Shown one piece after another: positions 32,801 to 44,330 of a DNA stretch of 64,000 bases; the first letter of the stretch is position 1; every line of letters starts with the position of its first letter. The stretch lies in contig NC_088873.1 in NCBI RefSeq assembly GCF_032884065.1, positions 38,055,823-38,119,822 on the forward strand. The letters run 5' to 3'. The DNA is from Artemia franciscana (taxonomy: Eukaryota > Arthropoda > Branchiopoda > Anostraca > Artemiidae). The position numbers and the translations under genes were made by a program. Below the pieces are notes generated by a model. That model worked only from the letters and a program-made list of their open reading frames with translations, did no database searches and was not told the DNA's origin.

Positions 32801-34080
32801 ATTTCTAGAAGTCCAAAGATATTATACATCAATTTCCCCCTACACCTCTCCTTCTTTAGAACTAATTATGTATTTATCTGAAGGCTCAGTGAGAGTTAGG
32901 ATCTTTTTGCATTGAAATCTACCTTTTGAGGCACCTGCCTTTCCCTAACAATAAAATGATCAGAGAACTCTACTCTAGAGGTTTATAGCTCTTTTCTAAA
33001 AAAATTAGAGCTTTTTTTTGTGAAAAATATCACTGATATTTATTGTTCGTTATTTCATTTTTTTCCCCTAGGGATGATAATATCAAACCAAGGGTCCTAC
33101 AAGATCGATATAGGGATTATTCGTATACAATTTTAAGTTTCATTTTAACTAACCCAACAGATGGGAGGGCAAAGAGCCCCCTTCTTATATCCCTAGTTTC
33201 CCTAAAGACATCCCAATAAAAATGTGAAACAACTATTTGGTTCATCATATAATGGTCCAATTAATATGCTGAGACGGGGGGGGGGGGCTAGTTACATATG
33301 ATCTTTTTCTTCTTAAAATGAGTACAAGAACTTCTTTTTTCTTCTAATGAGCTCTGTCTAGGGTTTCTATGACCATCCCTTCCATATGAAGTACCTCTGG
33401 TAAAAAAAATATTTATAATGATGCATTGAAGCTTTATGGCCATTTGCTATAGGCAACGACAGACCGTCTCCTACTGATATGGTTTGTTTCCTTCACGTTT
33501 TTTCCTCAGAAAATTTTGCCCCTGTCCTAGAACCCCATCTGATATCTGGTCCTTTGCAACGCTTAAGGACGTCTGGTCAAGGTTTCAAGGCTCCTTTTTT
33601 TGAATAGTTGAAAATATCAATGAATTTACATCCATGAATGACCTAACCTACACAACGCCTGGGATAAGGACTGAAAATTATGTCAAATGTCGATTCTTTG
33701 TAGGTATATTCTTTGAGTGGAAAGGGTGGGGGGGGGTTTAGTCTTAGGAGTTTATTGGAGTCAGTCTTTAGAATCGTTTTTTTTTTTTGGCAAAAAATAA
33801 TTATTTTGCTATGGAAAGGGGGAGGGGTTAGTGGCCTAAAGTCTTTCCTGACCAATTTTAAACTTACAGTCGTAAGCCCTTGGGCCAAGGGGACTAAGTA
33901 AGGTATAAGGAAACTATTTAATGATTGGTTCCTTTGAAACTGGTCCCTCCTCTTATAGCATGGGCTCTAAAAAGGGCCGAATCTTTCCAATTTGCCTTAA
34001 ACTTACGAGAAACTTTTGGCAAAGGGGTCCTAATGCAAAAGGGAATAGATATTTATATCCCCTCAAAATGCAGCCCTAAA
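29829..34080 (+). other. Remainder of block Y, intron-like
   Basis: No exon after copy 1 of exon c: the exon-d region is deleted here. Small frames at 31,045-31,275, 31,928-32,149 and around 33,700 are chance products of poly-C, poly-G and T runs. Confidence 0.6.
33848..34078. repeat. 230-bp boundary repeat, copy 2
   Basis: Same segment as at 1,204-1,432 and 56,995-57,220. After CTCAAAATGCAGCCC the sequence departs (TAAATCATTTAAATCC here, AAAAAAGTGTC in the other two). Confidence 0.75.
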
Positions 34081-34439
34081 TCATTTAAATCCTTTATAGT
34101 ATTATTTATCACTGTTTGTTGTAGTTGTTGATTTATTTGTTGCGACAAGATTATAACTTACCGTATTTTCGGATTAAAATAAAAGTAGTTTGGCATCTAT
34201 AGATTTCCAGTAGGTTTTATCACAATCTGTTTTGAGACTATTTTTTGTTTTTTGTATAAGTAGTTTTGTGACCGGTATGTTTCCATAGTGTTATTTTTCA
34301 TAGATTTGTATGTGTGTATTATGTTGTCAGAATTGTCATTTGCTCTTTAATTTTATTATGTTTAGTGCGACAAGCTTGATAAAAGCTTACCGTATTTTGG
34401 TATGAGCAAAATGAATGAACTTTGAAAGGTCTTGTGAGT

Positions 34440-34806
34440 TCAGGTTGTTAGCATAGGTTTGAAAATTAATGTTAAGAAGACTTATTCCTAAGGTTAGGAA
34501 TAAGTAAAGATAGAAAGGCGACGTTGGGTAAAGAAACGATTGATCAGGAGGTCAGTTGCATTTACCTTGGTAGTATTATTAGTAAAGACTAAAGGAGCAG
34601 TGAAGATGTTAAAAGTAGAGTAGCCAAGGATCAGAGTGTTTTTTCACAGTCAGAAAAGCTTGGAGGAATAGGAAGATAAATCTGCACACCAAGATGGAAG
34701 GTACAGTGATGACAGTGGTCAAATATGGCTCTGATGCATGGGCGCTCCAAAAAGCTGATAAACATTTAATAGATATTTCCAGAGAAATTATCTACGGGTT
34801 TTTCTG
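34440..34806 (+). pseudogene. LINE reverse-transcriptase fragment, C-terminal part
   Basis: With stops and slips the plus strand gives GLKINVKKT, CIYLGSIISKD, SSEDVKSRVAK, then VVKYGSDAWALQKAD. This is the order seen after the RT palm in one common class of non-LTR retrotransposons. It points toward the opposite-strand fragment that follows. Confidence 0.7.
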
Positions 34807-34823
34807 AGTACCCAGCTGACTGA

Positions 34824-35171
34824 TTAAGCTAGGATACTTAAATCATCAACACAATCTAAGTCTAGGAGAGTTTTTTCTTCCCATTTGATTCCACGGTCTC
34901 CCATTGCTTTTCCCGTGCTCCTTAAGACAAAGTCCATCAAAATAATTCGCATGCAGGGGGATAGAACACAACCCTGCTTAATTCCTGATTTAGTACAAAA
35001 CCGGCTGTTAACCTCATTTCCTACCTTAACCACAGCAGTGTTATCCTCGAACATAGCACCAATCACTTTAATGTGTTTGTCTAGTATACCATAGAAGGAT
35101 AAGACCATTGCTAAAGCTCTTCTATCAACATAATCAAACGATTGCTCATAATCTATGAAACTAAGGACCAA
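34824..35171 (-). pseudogene. LINE reverse-transcriptase fragment, palm domain
   Basis: 115 codons: FIDYEQSFDYVDRRALAMVL, KSGIKQGCVLSPCM (RT motif B), MGDRGIKW, then LDLDCVDDLSILA, where the catalytic YADD has become CVDD. It has lost a key Tyr/Ala pair and is bounded by non-matching sequence. It belongs with the 34,440-34,806 piece but lies in convergent orientation, showing an inversion within or after insertion. Confidence 0.8.
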
Positions 35172-36901
35172 AGGTGTTGGTCCTTAAAACTAAGGCATTT
35201 CTCAATTATTAACCTAAGAGTGAAAATGTGGTCGACACATCCTCTACATTTTCTAATTCCGCACAGTCTCCTTTTAAAACTTTGTCTAAAGCATTTCTCT
35301 GTCTAAACCGTCACATATGTAGGGCGACTGCCAAAATGAAAAATGTCGAAACGAAAAAAATTAAAAATCAGCAGCATTCAAAGTTTAGCCTTCACTTTAC
35401 TGCTTTAGAATTGTTGCCATGACAACATTTTTATGTTTATATACTAACTGTAAAAATCGCTGGTAGGTGTTAGAATAATCTTCATTAGCATCACTGAAAT
35501 CACATTTAAAATGTTTTTGTTGATATTTCAATCCATTTACTCTCATTCCAATTCTATTAGTGTTCACATGGTAAATACCTTGTTTTTTGTCGTATGAATG
35601 CTATCTTTTCATATTTTTGTCTTATATTTTCTGTTTACTGACTACTCTCCATGTTAATTCTTTATCTGTTTTATTATTACTTTTAAGTATTATAAGCTTC
35701 CCGTATTAATTCAGATGAGCTGTTCTTTCCTAATCTAGCTTTTAATTGTTCCGCCTTCTTCGTTAATCCAGCATCTAATTGAGTCGCTCTTGGTAAATTG
35801 AGATGTAATATTGGTAACATCCATGATAAATGCATTACATATACTTTAAACTTTTGAGACAATACCACAAAAAGACAAATTGCTTTTACAAAGAGTTTCC
35901 TTTAGACTCCTGAAACACAAGTAAAATAATTCTAATAACCAACATCAAATCTACAACTACTCAGAATCTACAGAAAGTAAAATTTATACTGTGTTTGATT
36001 ACGGCAAGATTATCTATTCAAAAAACCCGATTACTTATCTTTGGATCGTTGGACGGGTTGTAAACAATGTCAGAGGCTAAGAGGGTAAGTACTTTAAACG
36101 GTTTAGATTAGCAGCTGGATAAATTACACCAGTCCTGCTAATCCCAGAAAATGCAGGATCAGTGAGGGCAAGTTACAACTTTATATGTAAATAAAACACT
36201 CATATTTTCAATAATGGAACAAGTATATGAAACTTAATACTGAAAACAGAATGATCCAGTAATTGTGAAATATGGCACACCTTAAGGTTTTGTAAATAGA
36301 CCCAAGGTTTTATTCCCAATTTAGACACTAACTTTAAAATACACCCTAAGTCACCTTCAATTTTTACTTTATTTCTGCCTTATCAACACAATATTTTAGC
36401 ACGAATTTTACTTACAATCATTTATCCTCGAGCTAATGGAGAATTATTGATGGAGTGTGTGCGTGAAATTAAAATTGAAAATCCCGAGAAATTATTTTCT
36501 ATTTGAGAATCAAGTGGAGACGTTCTTTGTGTTTCAGAGTTTATTTTCCCCTTTTTTGCATTTGTTTGAAATTAAATTTTAATTTCATTAAATTAATTTT
36601 TTTTAATTCATTAAATTATTAAATTAATTTCAATTATTTCATTATTCATTATTTTCAATTATTTCATTATTTTCAATTATTTCATTATTTAAATTATTTC
36701 ATTAAATTAATTTTTTTTAATTAAATTTTTAATTTAGTTAAATTAAATTTGCATTTGTTTGGAATGCTATTTAAAGTCTTGGTTTATACATAGAGGTTAT
36801 GTCTCATAGCTTTTGAAAAAAGTATAATGATCTCACGGATTGTTAGCAATAAGTTTTCGGTAGCTAACAATTGGACAGCAGAAATAGGCCTTATTTTAAA
36901 A
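35172..36901. other. Non-coding sequence, no gene seen
   Basis: Small frames (35,228-35,422; 35,683-35,868) lack domains. 36,590-36,750 is an AT-only stretch with repeated TTTCATTATTTTCAATTA units of about 18 bp. No splice-site pair with coding character was recognised. Confidence 0.5.
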
Positions 36902-36964
36902 GTACAGAGTCGAATTAACCAGCTATGATAATTATTGAAATTATTGGTTTGAGATTATTGATAT

Positions 36965-37315
36965 TCCCCAGATGGATGGTCGAAAAGAATAATCTTTGGC
37001 AATCTTCCACTCTTCTTCTGTAAAATATGTCCTAGCCATCTCAATCTTTCTTTACAGTCTCTAGGGAATGGGGTCGAACCACAATTTTAGTACACCCAAA
37101 TATTTGTCCCAAGGTGAGTCAAACGGGCGCCTAGAACAATTCTCAGACAATTTCTATGGAGAATATTCAAAAAATATTCTTCTGTCTGTAGAAGCAGCCA
37201 CATTTCAGAGCCCCCTTTGGCAAATGTCCTCACATTAACTTCCTATATTCCAATCTTCATTTGCAGACTTATCGTCCTTTTCTTCCTAACTTCTTTCAAC
37301 TTCAAATATTGATAC
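36965..37315 (-). pseudogene. LINE C-terminal fragment (left arm copy)
   Basis: The reverse complement corresponds to the right-arm fragment that reads FLNILHRNCLRIVLGARLTH and LRWLGHILQKKSGRLPKII. These are the FxRNCLRxxLG and RWLGHxxR motifs at the C-terminal end of this LINE class. Confidence 0.65.
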
Positions 37316-37424
37316 ACTTTGCAACTACATTACCAGTAGCCTGGGAGGGTCTATTCAAAAGAGGAGGGTCTATTCAATAGGGAGGGTCTATTCAAGACGT
37401 TTGGGTAACGTCTATTCAAAAGCG

Positions 37425-38706
37425 AGGCAAGGACCCCACGTCATGTGTAAATTATTGTCCCATTACAGTATCGTGTTTTTTAAGTAAGTTCCTTGAACAT
37501 TAGCAACTACCAGTAATTGAGTCGAATTGTGATCTTACGCCTTTTCAATTTGGTTTTCGGAAAAGTTTCGGTTGTTCCCATGCACATCATGTTTTAGGCC
37601 GACTCATGAAAGATTTCGTAAAAACCAAAAAAAAATAAATTTATACTGTCTTACTGTTGATATTTCTGGAGCTTTCAACAATATTGTGCACTCTCAGGCT
37701 CTATTTTCCCTTGCGTCTTCAGGTGTCAATCCTTCCGTACTAAGTTGATTGTCTTCTTGGTATTCAAAGTCTAAAATTCAAGTTACCTGGAATGGCCAAA
37801 TATCTGACCCGGTAAAAATTAATAAGGGAGTTCGGCAACTTGCCGTATCGTCTCCTAGTATATTTAAATGTGTGCTTGCATTGTTCCTACGTCCCCTCAG
37901 AAGTTCTTTTTTTACGCTAATATTGGTTTGTCTTCTATTGTATATGCAGATGACGTTCTTCTTGTTGCCCGGACTCACCGTGGATTGCTTCTAATTTTAC
38001 TATATTAACCAATGACCTATCTAAGATTGGACTGTCAGTTAATGCGTCTAAATGCGAGTTCATTTGTTTTAATAGCCCTCATGTGGTCGCTCCATTCGTT
38101 GCTGGGACTCCAGTTCTACCATGTTCTTCTTTAGTTAGTTGGCTTGGTCTGTGTTTCGGCCCAACAATTTCCACAACCTGCTCATCCCTAATGAATCAAG
38201 CCGTGAAAAACCTACGCGTCGCTTACGGAAAAATATCCCCAAACAAAAGCCGTTACAACCGCAATGGTTTGTGCATGATTTTATAACGCTTATTGCGCCC
38301 CTGTGCTTTTCTTTTTATCAGGCATTGCTCATCTGTTTTGTAAGAAAGATCGCCATACTCTACGTGCAGCTTATTTCAGATATTGCGAATTCCTTTCCGG
38401 CTTCCTAGATGGCACCGAAAAAAGAATAATTGATCGATTTGGTTTAATAGATGTGCCTTCTCGGATTCGGTCTTTTAGTGATGATTTATGTAAAAATATT
38501 ATCAACTTTATTCACGTTTATGACCCCTCTGCAGCCTTTTTTCCATATTAATACTGGTTAATTAGTCCATGTTGTCTTTTGTTAGTTTGATTTTTTTTTC
38601 TTCGCTGTTTATCGTTTTTGTTTCTGTTTATTTATAATACTCCGTACTTTGTGTTTTTTATACTTTTACGGGTAATAAAGTTCATTCATCCATTCATTCA
38701 TTCATA
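37425..38706 (+). pseudogene. Second LINE family: RT fragment with 3' end (left arm copy)
   Basis: With frameshifts it reads PFQFGFRKSFGCSHAHHVLG, LYCLTVDISGAFNNIVHSQA, SDPVKINKGVRQ, SSPSIFKCVLALFLRPL, then SIVYADDVLLVARTHRG, with the catalytic YADD codons at 37,943-37,954. It continues to SWLGLCFGPTIS and a cysteine-free tail. The element ends with AATAAAG and (TTCATTCA)n at 38,670-38,706, the simple-repeat tail used by some non-LTR elements in place of poly(A). 5'-truncated and stop-ridden. Confidence 0.8.
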
Positions 38707-39186
38707 TCCTAAGAACTTCTGTGGAGGAAGTTTAACCTTTGCTTTTAAGCCTCCCATGCGCTTTAACCCAGTTGAGTTGAAACAAATGAATTAGTTTGAT
38801 CAAGATAAGAAATTGGAATTCTTGTATGTTTCCTCACCTGCATACTATCTTCCTCTCTGGTCCTTAAATTCATTGAATGTGAGTGAACCAGTAGATATTT
38901 TGGTAAATATTAGTTATGTAATCATTTTTCTATCTCAAAACAGTACTACCATCTAGAAAACATTTTGCGTTTTTTTATAGTTAATTTGGGTAAAAGGAAA
39001 AATGTATTTTCCAGGAAGCTTCTTGTTTTGCTAGCTAGTGAGAGACAAAAATGTTTTTTTTTTTGAAGCCCAAAAGTAGAGAAGTTTGAAGCATTATAGC
39101 TCAAAAACCTGCTATGCAGGTTTTGATAACTTGTCACCAAACCCGCATTGTAGTTACTTTGCATTGTATATGTATATCTATCTATC
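38707..39186 (+). other. Palindrome arm, non-coding
   Basis: A 72-codon minus-strand frame (38,946-39,164) is conserved in the right arm (49,559-49,780 +), but the conservation only reflects the inverted duplication. Nothing in it suggests a real protein. Confidence 0.5.
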
Positions 39187-39350
39187 TATCTATCTATATA
39201 AAAATAAGGTGTTTGTATGCATGTTTGTTTGTTTGTAAAAAGAGCGTTTGCATATGACGTCATTGTAAGTATAAAAGGCTTTGTATATACACAGACAATG
39301 GGACAGCGAAGAATGTTGTATTTTCGCAAGTTTTACGTAGTTACAATATA
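39187..39350 (+). mobile_element. Helitron 5'-end fragment, second family
   Basis: (TCTA)n TATAAAAATAAGGTGTTTG, then a TGTTTGTTTGT run, a CRE octamer at 39,255-39,262 and ACAGACAATGGGACAGCGAAG, a helicase-tail coding remnant. It is directly abutted by the 3' end of the next Helitron at 39,356. The inverted twin is at 49,310-49,545. Confidence 0.6.
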
Positions 39351-39598
39351 TATATACTAGCTGTTGGGGTGGCGCTTCGCGCCACCCCAACACCTAGTTG
39401 GTGGGGGCGCTTCGCGCCCCCCCCAAGCCCCCCCGCGCGCGTAAGTCGTTACGCGCCATAATAGTTACGCGCCATTGTAGTTGTGTCCCTATGTCCCACC
39501 TGTGAATATAGATAGATATATATATATGGTTTTAACTACGTAAAACTTGCGAATATACAACATTCTTTGCTGTCCCATTGTCTTTGCATATAAATAGA

Positions 39599-40115
39599 TC
39601 CCCGTTGTAGTTGTGTCCCTGTGTCCCGGTCGTCATTTATATTCCCTGTGTCCCGGTCGTCATTTGTATCCCGGTGTCCCGGTCTGTATATACATTCGTT
39701 TTTTAGTTTTGTTTTTCTCCTTTATTTTTTTCCTTTTTTTTTCTTTTTTAGCTTATTTAGATTTTTAGATTTTTTAGTTTTTTTATTAGTTTTTAGTTTT
39801 TTTTCTTTTTAGTTTTTTTGTCCCGGTCGTCATTTATATCCCCCTGTTTCCCCCGGTGTCCCCGTTGTAGTTGTGTCCCTGTGTCCCGGTCGTCATTTAT
39901 ATTCCCTGTGTCCCGGTCGTCATTTGTATCCCGGTGTACCGGTCTGTATATACATTCGTTTTTTAGTTTTGTTTTTCTCCTTTATTTTTTTCCTTTTTTT
40001 TTCTTTTTTAGTTTATTTAGATTTTTAGATTTTTTAGTTTTTTTATTAGTTTTTAGTTTTTTTTTCTTTTTAGTTTTTTTGTAGTTTTTACCTTCTTTTT
40101 AGTTTTGTTAATTTT
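39599..40115. repeat. 259-bp tandem duplication within the Helitron
   Basis: CCCCGTTGTAGTTGTGTCCC at about 39,601 and again at about 39,860, each followed by the same GTCATTTATATTCCC, TGTATATACATTCG and T-rich sequence. Nearly identical copies. Confidence 0.8.
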
Positions 40116-40560
40116 TTTTTTTTACTTATGTCCTGGTCGTCATTTATACTCCCTGTGTCCCGGTGCTTTGTTGATTGCTAATCGAACATTCCTTTTGTCC
40201 TGGTCGCTTTCTCTTTGAGTGTCGTCATTTATTAGTTTTTTCTTTTTTTTCTTTTTAGTTTTTTATTGGTTTTTACCTTTATTTTAGCTTATTTTTCAGT
40301 TTTTTCCTTTTTTTTAGTTTTTTTTTATTTTTTATTTTTTTTAGTTTTTTACCTTTTTTTAGTTTTTTTAGTTTTTTTAGTTTTTTAGCTTTTTTTACTT
40401 TTTTTTATTAGTTTTTAGTTTTTTTTTGTAGTTTTTGCCTTTTTTTAGTTTTTTCGGTTTTTTTTTAGTTTTTTATTGGTTTTTACCTTTATAGTTTTTT
40501 TAGTTTTTTAGCTTTTTTTTTTTATTAGTTTTTAGTTTTTTTTGTAGTTTTTGCCTTTTT
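40116..40560. repeat. T-rich low-complexity tract (TTTTTAGTTTTTT)n
   Basis: Irregular repeats of AGTTTTTTT with ACCTTTT interruptions. Complementary A-rich tracts (AAAAACTAAAAA) occur at 40,770-41,030, 47,905-48,110 and 48,570-48,715. They belong to the Helitron interior. Confidence 0.85.
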
Positions 40561-40665
40561 TTAGTTTTTTCAGTTTTGACGTCACCTGATCCAGTTTTTT
40601 CAGGTGACGTCACCTGACACATCCATCCACACATCCACAGACAGACAACTTATTTTTATATAGAT

Positions 40666-40667
<2 letters not shown>

Positions 40668-40711
<44 letters not shown>
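40668..40711. repeat. (AT)n microsatellite
   Basis: About 44 bp at the outer edge of the minus-strand Helitron's 5' end. Confidence 0.9.
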
Positions 40712-40715
<4 letters not shown>

Positions 40716-41059
40716 GGAGGTATAACACAGGACACAGGGACAAAGGGAGTATAAATGACGACCAGGACATAAGTAAAAAAAAAACTAAAAAAAAACTAAA
40801 AAAAAGGCAAAAACTACAAAAAAAAACTAAAAAGAAAAAAAACTAAAAACTAATAAAAAAAAACTAAAAAAACTAAAAAAAAAAACTAAAAAAGAAAAAA
40901 AAATAAAAAAAGGAAAAAAATGATAAATAAAGGAGAAAAACAAAATTAAAAAAAAAATAAAATAAAAAAAAACTAAAAAGAAAAAAAACTAAAAAAAAAT
41001 AAAACAAAAAAAAAAACTAAAACAAAAATTTATTTCATCATATACCATTTCAAAAACGA

Positions 41060-41545
41060 ACGTATATACAGACCGGGACACCGGGATACAAATGACGACC
41101 GGGACACAGGAAATATAAATGACGACCGGGACACAGGGACACAACTACAACGGGGACGCCGGGGGGCACAGGAGGATATATAAATGACGACGGGGACACA
41201 GGGAATGATCGATTAGCGATCACCATCAACAAAGCTCAAGGGCAATCAATAGAATCTTGAGGTATAACTAAAAAAACTAAAATAAAGGTAAAAAACTAAA
41301 AAAAGACCAATTCAAAAACGATTGTATATACAGACCGGGACACCGGGACACAAATGACGACCATGACACCGGGACAAAAGGAATATAAATGACGCATGGG
41401 ACACTCAAAGAGAAATCACAGACTGGGACACCGGGACACAAATGACGACCGGGACATAGGGAATATAAATGACGACAGGGACACAACTACAACGGGGACG
41501 CCGGGGGGAACAGGGGGATATATAAATGACGACGACGACACAAGG
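41060..41545. repeat. Minisatellite GGGACACnGGGACACAAATGACGACC
   Basis: Repeats built from CCGGGACAC and AAATGACGACC with CAACTACAACGGGGACGCCGG inserts. Related arrays lie at 39,600-39,950 (reverse), 44,855-44,930, 47,745-47,900, 48,120-48,240 and 48,740-48,860. It marks every Helitron-derived segment in this window. Confidence 0.85.
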
Positions 41546-41876
<331 letters not shown>

Positions 41877-42032
41877 ATATTCACAGGTGGGACATAGGGA
41901 CACAACTACAATGGCGCGTATATAATATGGCGCGTAACGACTTAAGCGCACGAGGGGGCTTGGGGGGGGGGGGCGCGAAGCGCCCCCTCCAACTAGGTGT
42001 TGGAGTGGCGCGAAGCGCCACCCCAACAGCTA

Positions 42033-42176
<144 letters not shown>

Positions 42177-42177
42177 A

Positions 42178-42767
42178 GTTTTCATTGCTTAGATAGCTCA
42201 GTATTTGTTCAGCACATTCATGTGGTAACTCAGCAAATCTGTTGAAGAGAGAATTGAAACTTCTATTAGTTAGTTCAAGCAGCACTTTCCTTCTATGCTG
42301 CTTCTGAAACGGTTTTTTATTATTGTGTTATACATTGAAAATTTTGTTTCCCAGTTTGATGATTTCAGTAAACCTTTCAAAGAATTTTCATTCATCGTGT
42401 ATAGTTCCATTGAGCTTATCTCACTCTTCATTTGTTGTAGTTCTCTTACAAATTTATCCCTGAGCTCATTTGCAGGATAACTTGTCTGAGTCTTGTCTGA
42501 GAGCCTTATGTTTCTTTCACTTACATATAAATTTGGTTCAGCAGCATTTATGAAATTTTTCAAGTTTTCATTGCTTAGATAGCTCAGTATTTGTTCAGCA
42601 AATTCATGTGGTAACTCTGCAAATCTGTTAAAGAGAGAATTGAAACTTCTATTGGCTAGTTCAAGCAGCACTTTCCTTTCTATGCTGGTTCTGAAACGGC
42701 TTTTTATTATTGTGTTATACATTGAAAATTTTGTTTCCCAGTTTGATGATTTCAGTAAACCTTTCAA
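42178..42767 (-). pseudogene. F-box-like (PRANC-like) ORF, left copy, broken
   Basis: Same protein as 46,414-47,067, with lesions: a 1-nt loss after ATGAATGAAA removes the expected start, a second 1-nt loss in the second module gives SSIEGKCCLN-stop, and the (AT)n array replaces the end of the second module. The first module is intact ([20 protein letters not shown], then NLKNFINAAEPNLYVSE). Decayed relative to the right copy. Confidence 0.75.
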
Positions 42768-42851
42768 AAAATTTCATTCATCGTGTATAGTTCTATTGAG
42801 CTTATTCCTTTGATAAAAATGTCATAGAACGTTATATTAAAAAATATTGTC

Positions 42852-44072
42852 TCACTCCTCATTTGTTTTAGTTCTCTTACAAATTGATCCTTGAGATAAT
42901 TTGCAGGATAAACTTGTCTGAGTCTTGTCTGAGAGCCTTATGTTTCTTTCACTTACATATGAATTTGCCACTCTCAGTTTTAATACATGGCTTGCAAAAT
43001 AAACAGCAGTATCATCAACAGCTAAATCAAAAGCTGTACGGTCATTTCCATCTGTTATATCTATGTCAGATCCATGCTCCAGGAAAGTTGCAACACACTC
43101 TTTATCTCCACTCTGACTAGCATAATGAAGCGCTGTCATGCCATACTTGTCCTTGGAGTTAACATAGGCTCCATATTTGAGAAGACATTTACAAGTCTGT
43201 GAAACTGAAATAGACCCAGAAGAACATGATAAATGAAGTGGACTTGCGCCATTCTCATTTTTTAAATTAACATTAACGCCAGACTGTATAAGATATTCAA
43301 CAGTCTTTGTGTGTCCTTTACAAACTGCAAAATGAAGTGGACTTTCACCTTTCTCATTTTTTAAATTAAGATCAGCGCCAGACTGTATAAGATATTCAAC
43401 AGTCTCTGTGTGGCCTTCCCAAGCTGCAAAATGAAGTGGACTTGTACCATTCTCATTTTTTGCATTAACATCAGCCCCAGACTGTATAAGATATTCAGCA
43501 GTCTTTGTATCATCAACAGCTAAATCAAAAGCTGTACGGTCATTTCCATCTGTTATATCTATGTCAGATCCATGCTCCAGAAGAGTTGCAACACACTCTT
43601 TATCTCCACTCTGACTAGCATAATGAAGCGCTGTCATGCCACACTTGTCCTTGAAGTTAACATAGGCTCCATATTTGAGAAGACATTCACAAGTCTGTGA
43701 AACTGAAATAGATCCAGAAGAACATGATAAAGTGTGTCCTTTACAAACTTCAAAATGAAGTGGACTTTCACCTTTCTCATTTTTTATATTAAGATCAGCG
43801 CCAAACTGTATAAGACATTCAACAATCTCTGTGTGTCCATTCAAAACTGCTAAATGAAGGAGAGTTTTACCATAATGATTTCTTATAGCGCCAGACTTTA
43901 AAAGACATTCAACAGTCTGTGTGTGTCCTTTCCAAGCTGCAAAATGAAGTGGACTTGTACCAGACTCATTTCTTAAATTAACATCAGTGCCAGACTTTAA
44001 AAGATATTCAACAGTCTGTGTCTGTCCTTTCCAAGCTGCTAAAAGAAGTGATCTTTCAAATGGAATGGACAT
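42852..44072 (-). CDS. Ankyrin-repeat protein, left copy, 406 residues
   Basis: ATG at 44,072. About 10-11 ankyrin repeats of the 33-residue type (GTSPLHFAAWKGHTQTVECL; DRTAFDLAVDDTKTAEYLIQ; GMTALHYASQSGDKECVATL). Repeats 4-6 and 9-11 are near copies of each other, showing an internal segmental duplication, and repeat 4 is a fusion (VCKGHTLSCSSGSISVSQ). After the repeats comes SYVSERNIRLSDKTQTS, also found between the two modules of the neighbouring F-box-like ORF. Here the frame slips, giving SLSCKL... and a stop. Ankyrin domains bind partner proteins; with an F-box-like tail they would select targets for an SCF-type ubiquitin ligase (inference). No intron. Confidence 0.8.
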   Translation of the reverse strand: MSIPFERSLLLAAWKGQTQTVEYLLKSGTDVNLRNESGTSPLHFAAWKGHTQTVECLLKSGAIRNHYGKTLLHLAVLNGHTEIVECLIQFGADLNIKNEKGESPLHFEVCKGHTLSCSSGSISVSQTCECLLKYGAYVNFKDKCGMTALHYASQSGDKECVATLLEHGSDIDITDGNDRTAFDLAVDDTKTAEYLIQSGADVNAKNENGTSPLHFAAWEGHTETVEYLIQSGADLNLKNEKGESPLHFAVCKGHTKTVEYLIQSGVNVNLKNENGASPLHLSCSSGSISVSQTCKCLLKYGAYVNSKDKYGMTALHYASQSGDKECVATFLEHGSDIDITDGNDRTAFDLAVDDTAVYFASHVLKLRVANSYVSERNIRLSDKTQTSLSCKLSQGSICKRTKTNEE

Positions 44073-44079
44073 GTTATTT

Positions 44080-44330
44080 TATCATGTTTCTGTAATTTAA
44101 ATGGATATGAACCACTGTTCTCATATCATTGATATATATAGGTATGATTACGTCATGACTCCTGTACTCGTATGATGTACTTGCCCTCCGTAATGATGTT
44201 AATTAAAATTACGTCATTAGCCTAGGTTACAGGTAACACAAGAGTGTTACCTGAGATACCTGTAACACTAGGTTACAGATATCATTTCAATGATATGCGT
44301 CATATCATATCATTTCAATGATATCATTCA
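44080..44330 (-). promoter_or_regulatory. Promoter region of the left ankyrin gene
   Basis: Mirror of 45,495-45,731: TATATATA near 44,133-44,140, two TGACGTAA/TTACGTCA half-CRE sites (near 44,150 and 44,210), and near-palindromes such as ATATCATTCAATGATAT and GGTTACAGGTAACAC. The left copy has an additional segment with a second TTACCTG/TGTAAC pair. Confidence 0.5.

Larger units (their letters stand above)
29055..34080 (+). repeat. Duplicated block Y (direct copy of 51.8-57.2 kb)
   Basis: It runs parallel to 51,815-57,218 at very high identity. Differences: about 300 bp around 30,890-31,186 are missing from the other copy, and about 720 bp are missing here at about 31,963 that include Nup160 exon d in the other copy (54,386-55,108). 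The deletion edges share TTTC. Both copies contain exon c. Y stops at the 230-bp repeat. Confidence 0.85.
36902..39345 (+). repeat. Palindrome, left outer arm
   Basis: Starting at GTACAGAGTCGAATTAACC, this arm is matched in reverse complement by 49,310-51,811, which ends GGTTAATTCGACTCTGTAC. Identity is high over about 2.4 kb, including two LINE pieces, a T-run region and a Helitron 5' end. Together with the inner arms it makes an imperfect palindrome of about 15 kb. Confidence 0.85.
39356..40664 (-). mobile_element. Non-autonomous Helitron, both ends present
   Basis: The 3' end on the minus strand is CTAGT (here ACTAG at 39,356), preceded by a perfect 13-bp stem, GTTGGGGTGGCGC / GCGCCACCCCAAC (39,363-39,375 and 39,379-39,391). 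The 5' end is TCTATATAAAAATAAG with GTTGTCTGTCTGTG just inside it, at about 40,640-40,664. The interior is GGGACAC/ATGACGACC minisatellite, TTTTTAGTTTTTT tracts, a helicase-tail scrap near 39,530-39,600 and two CRE octamers (40,577, 40,605). No coding capacity. Confidence 0.85.

Noticed and set aside
38946-39164. 72-codon frame conserved in both palindrome arms
   Set aside because: The arms are inverted copies, so conservation is expected; no domain or promoter is visible.
39600-39960. Regularly spaced short repeats resembling a CRISPR-like array
   Set aside because: Spacers are not unique, units vary in length and belong to the Helitron minisatellite; the genome is eukaryotic.
39621-40084. 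Ser/Phe-rich frames across the Helitron interior
   Set aside because: They arise from the GTGTCCCGGTCGTCATTT minisatellite and T-rich tracts, and are duplicated with them.
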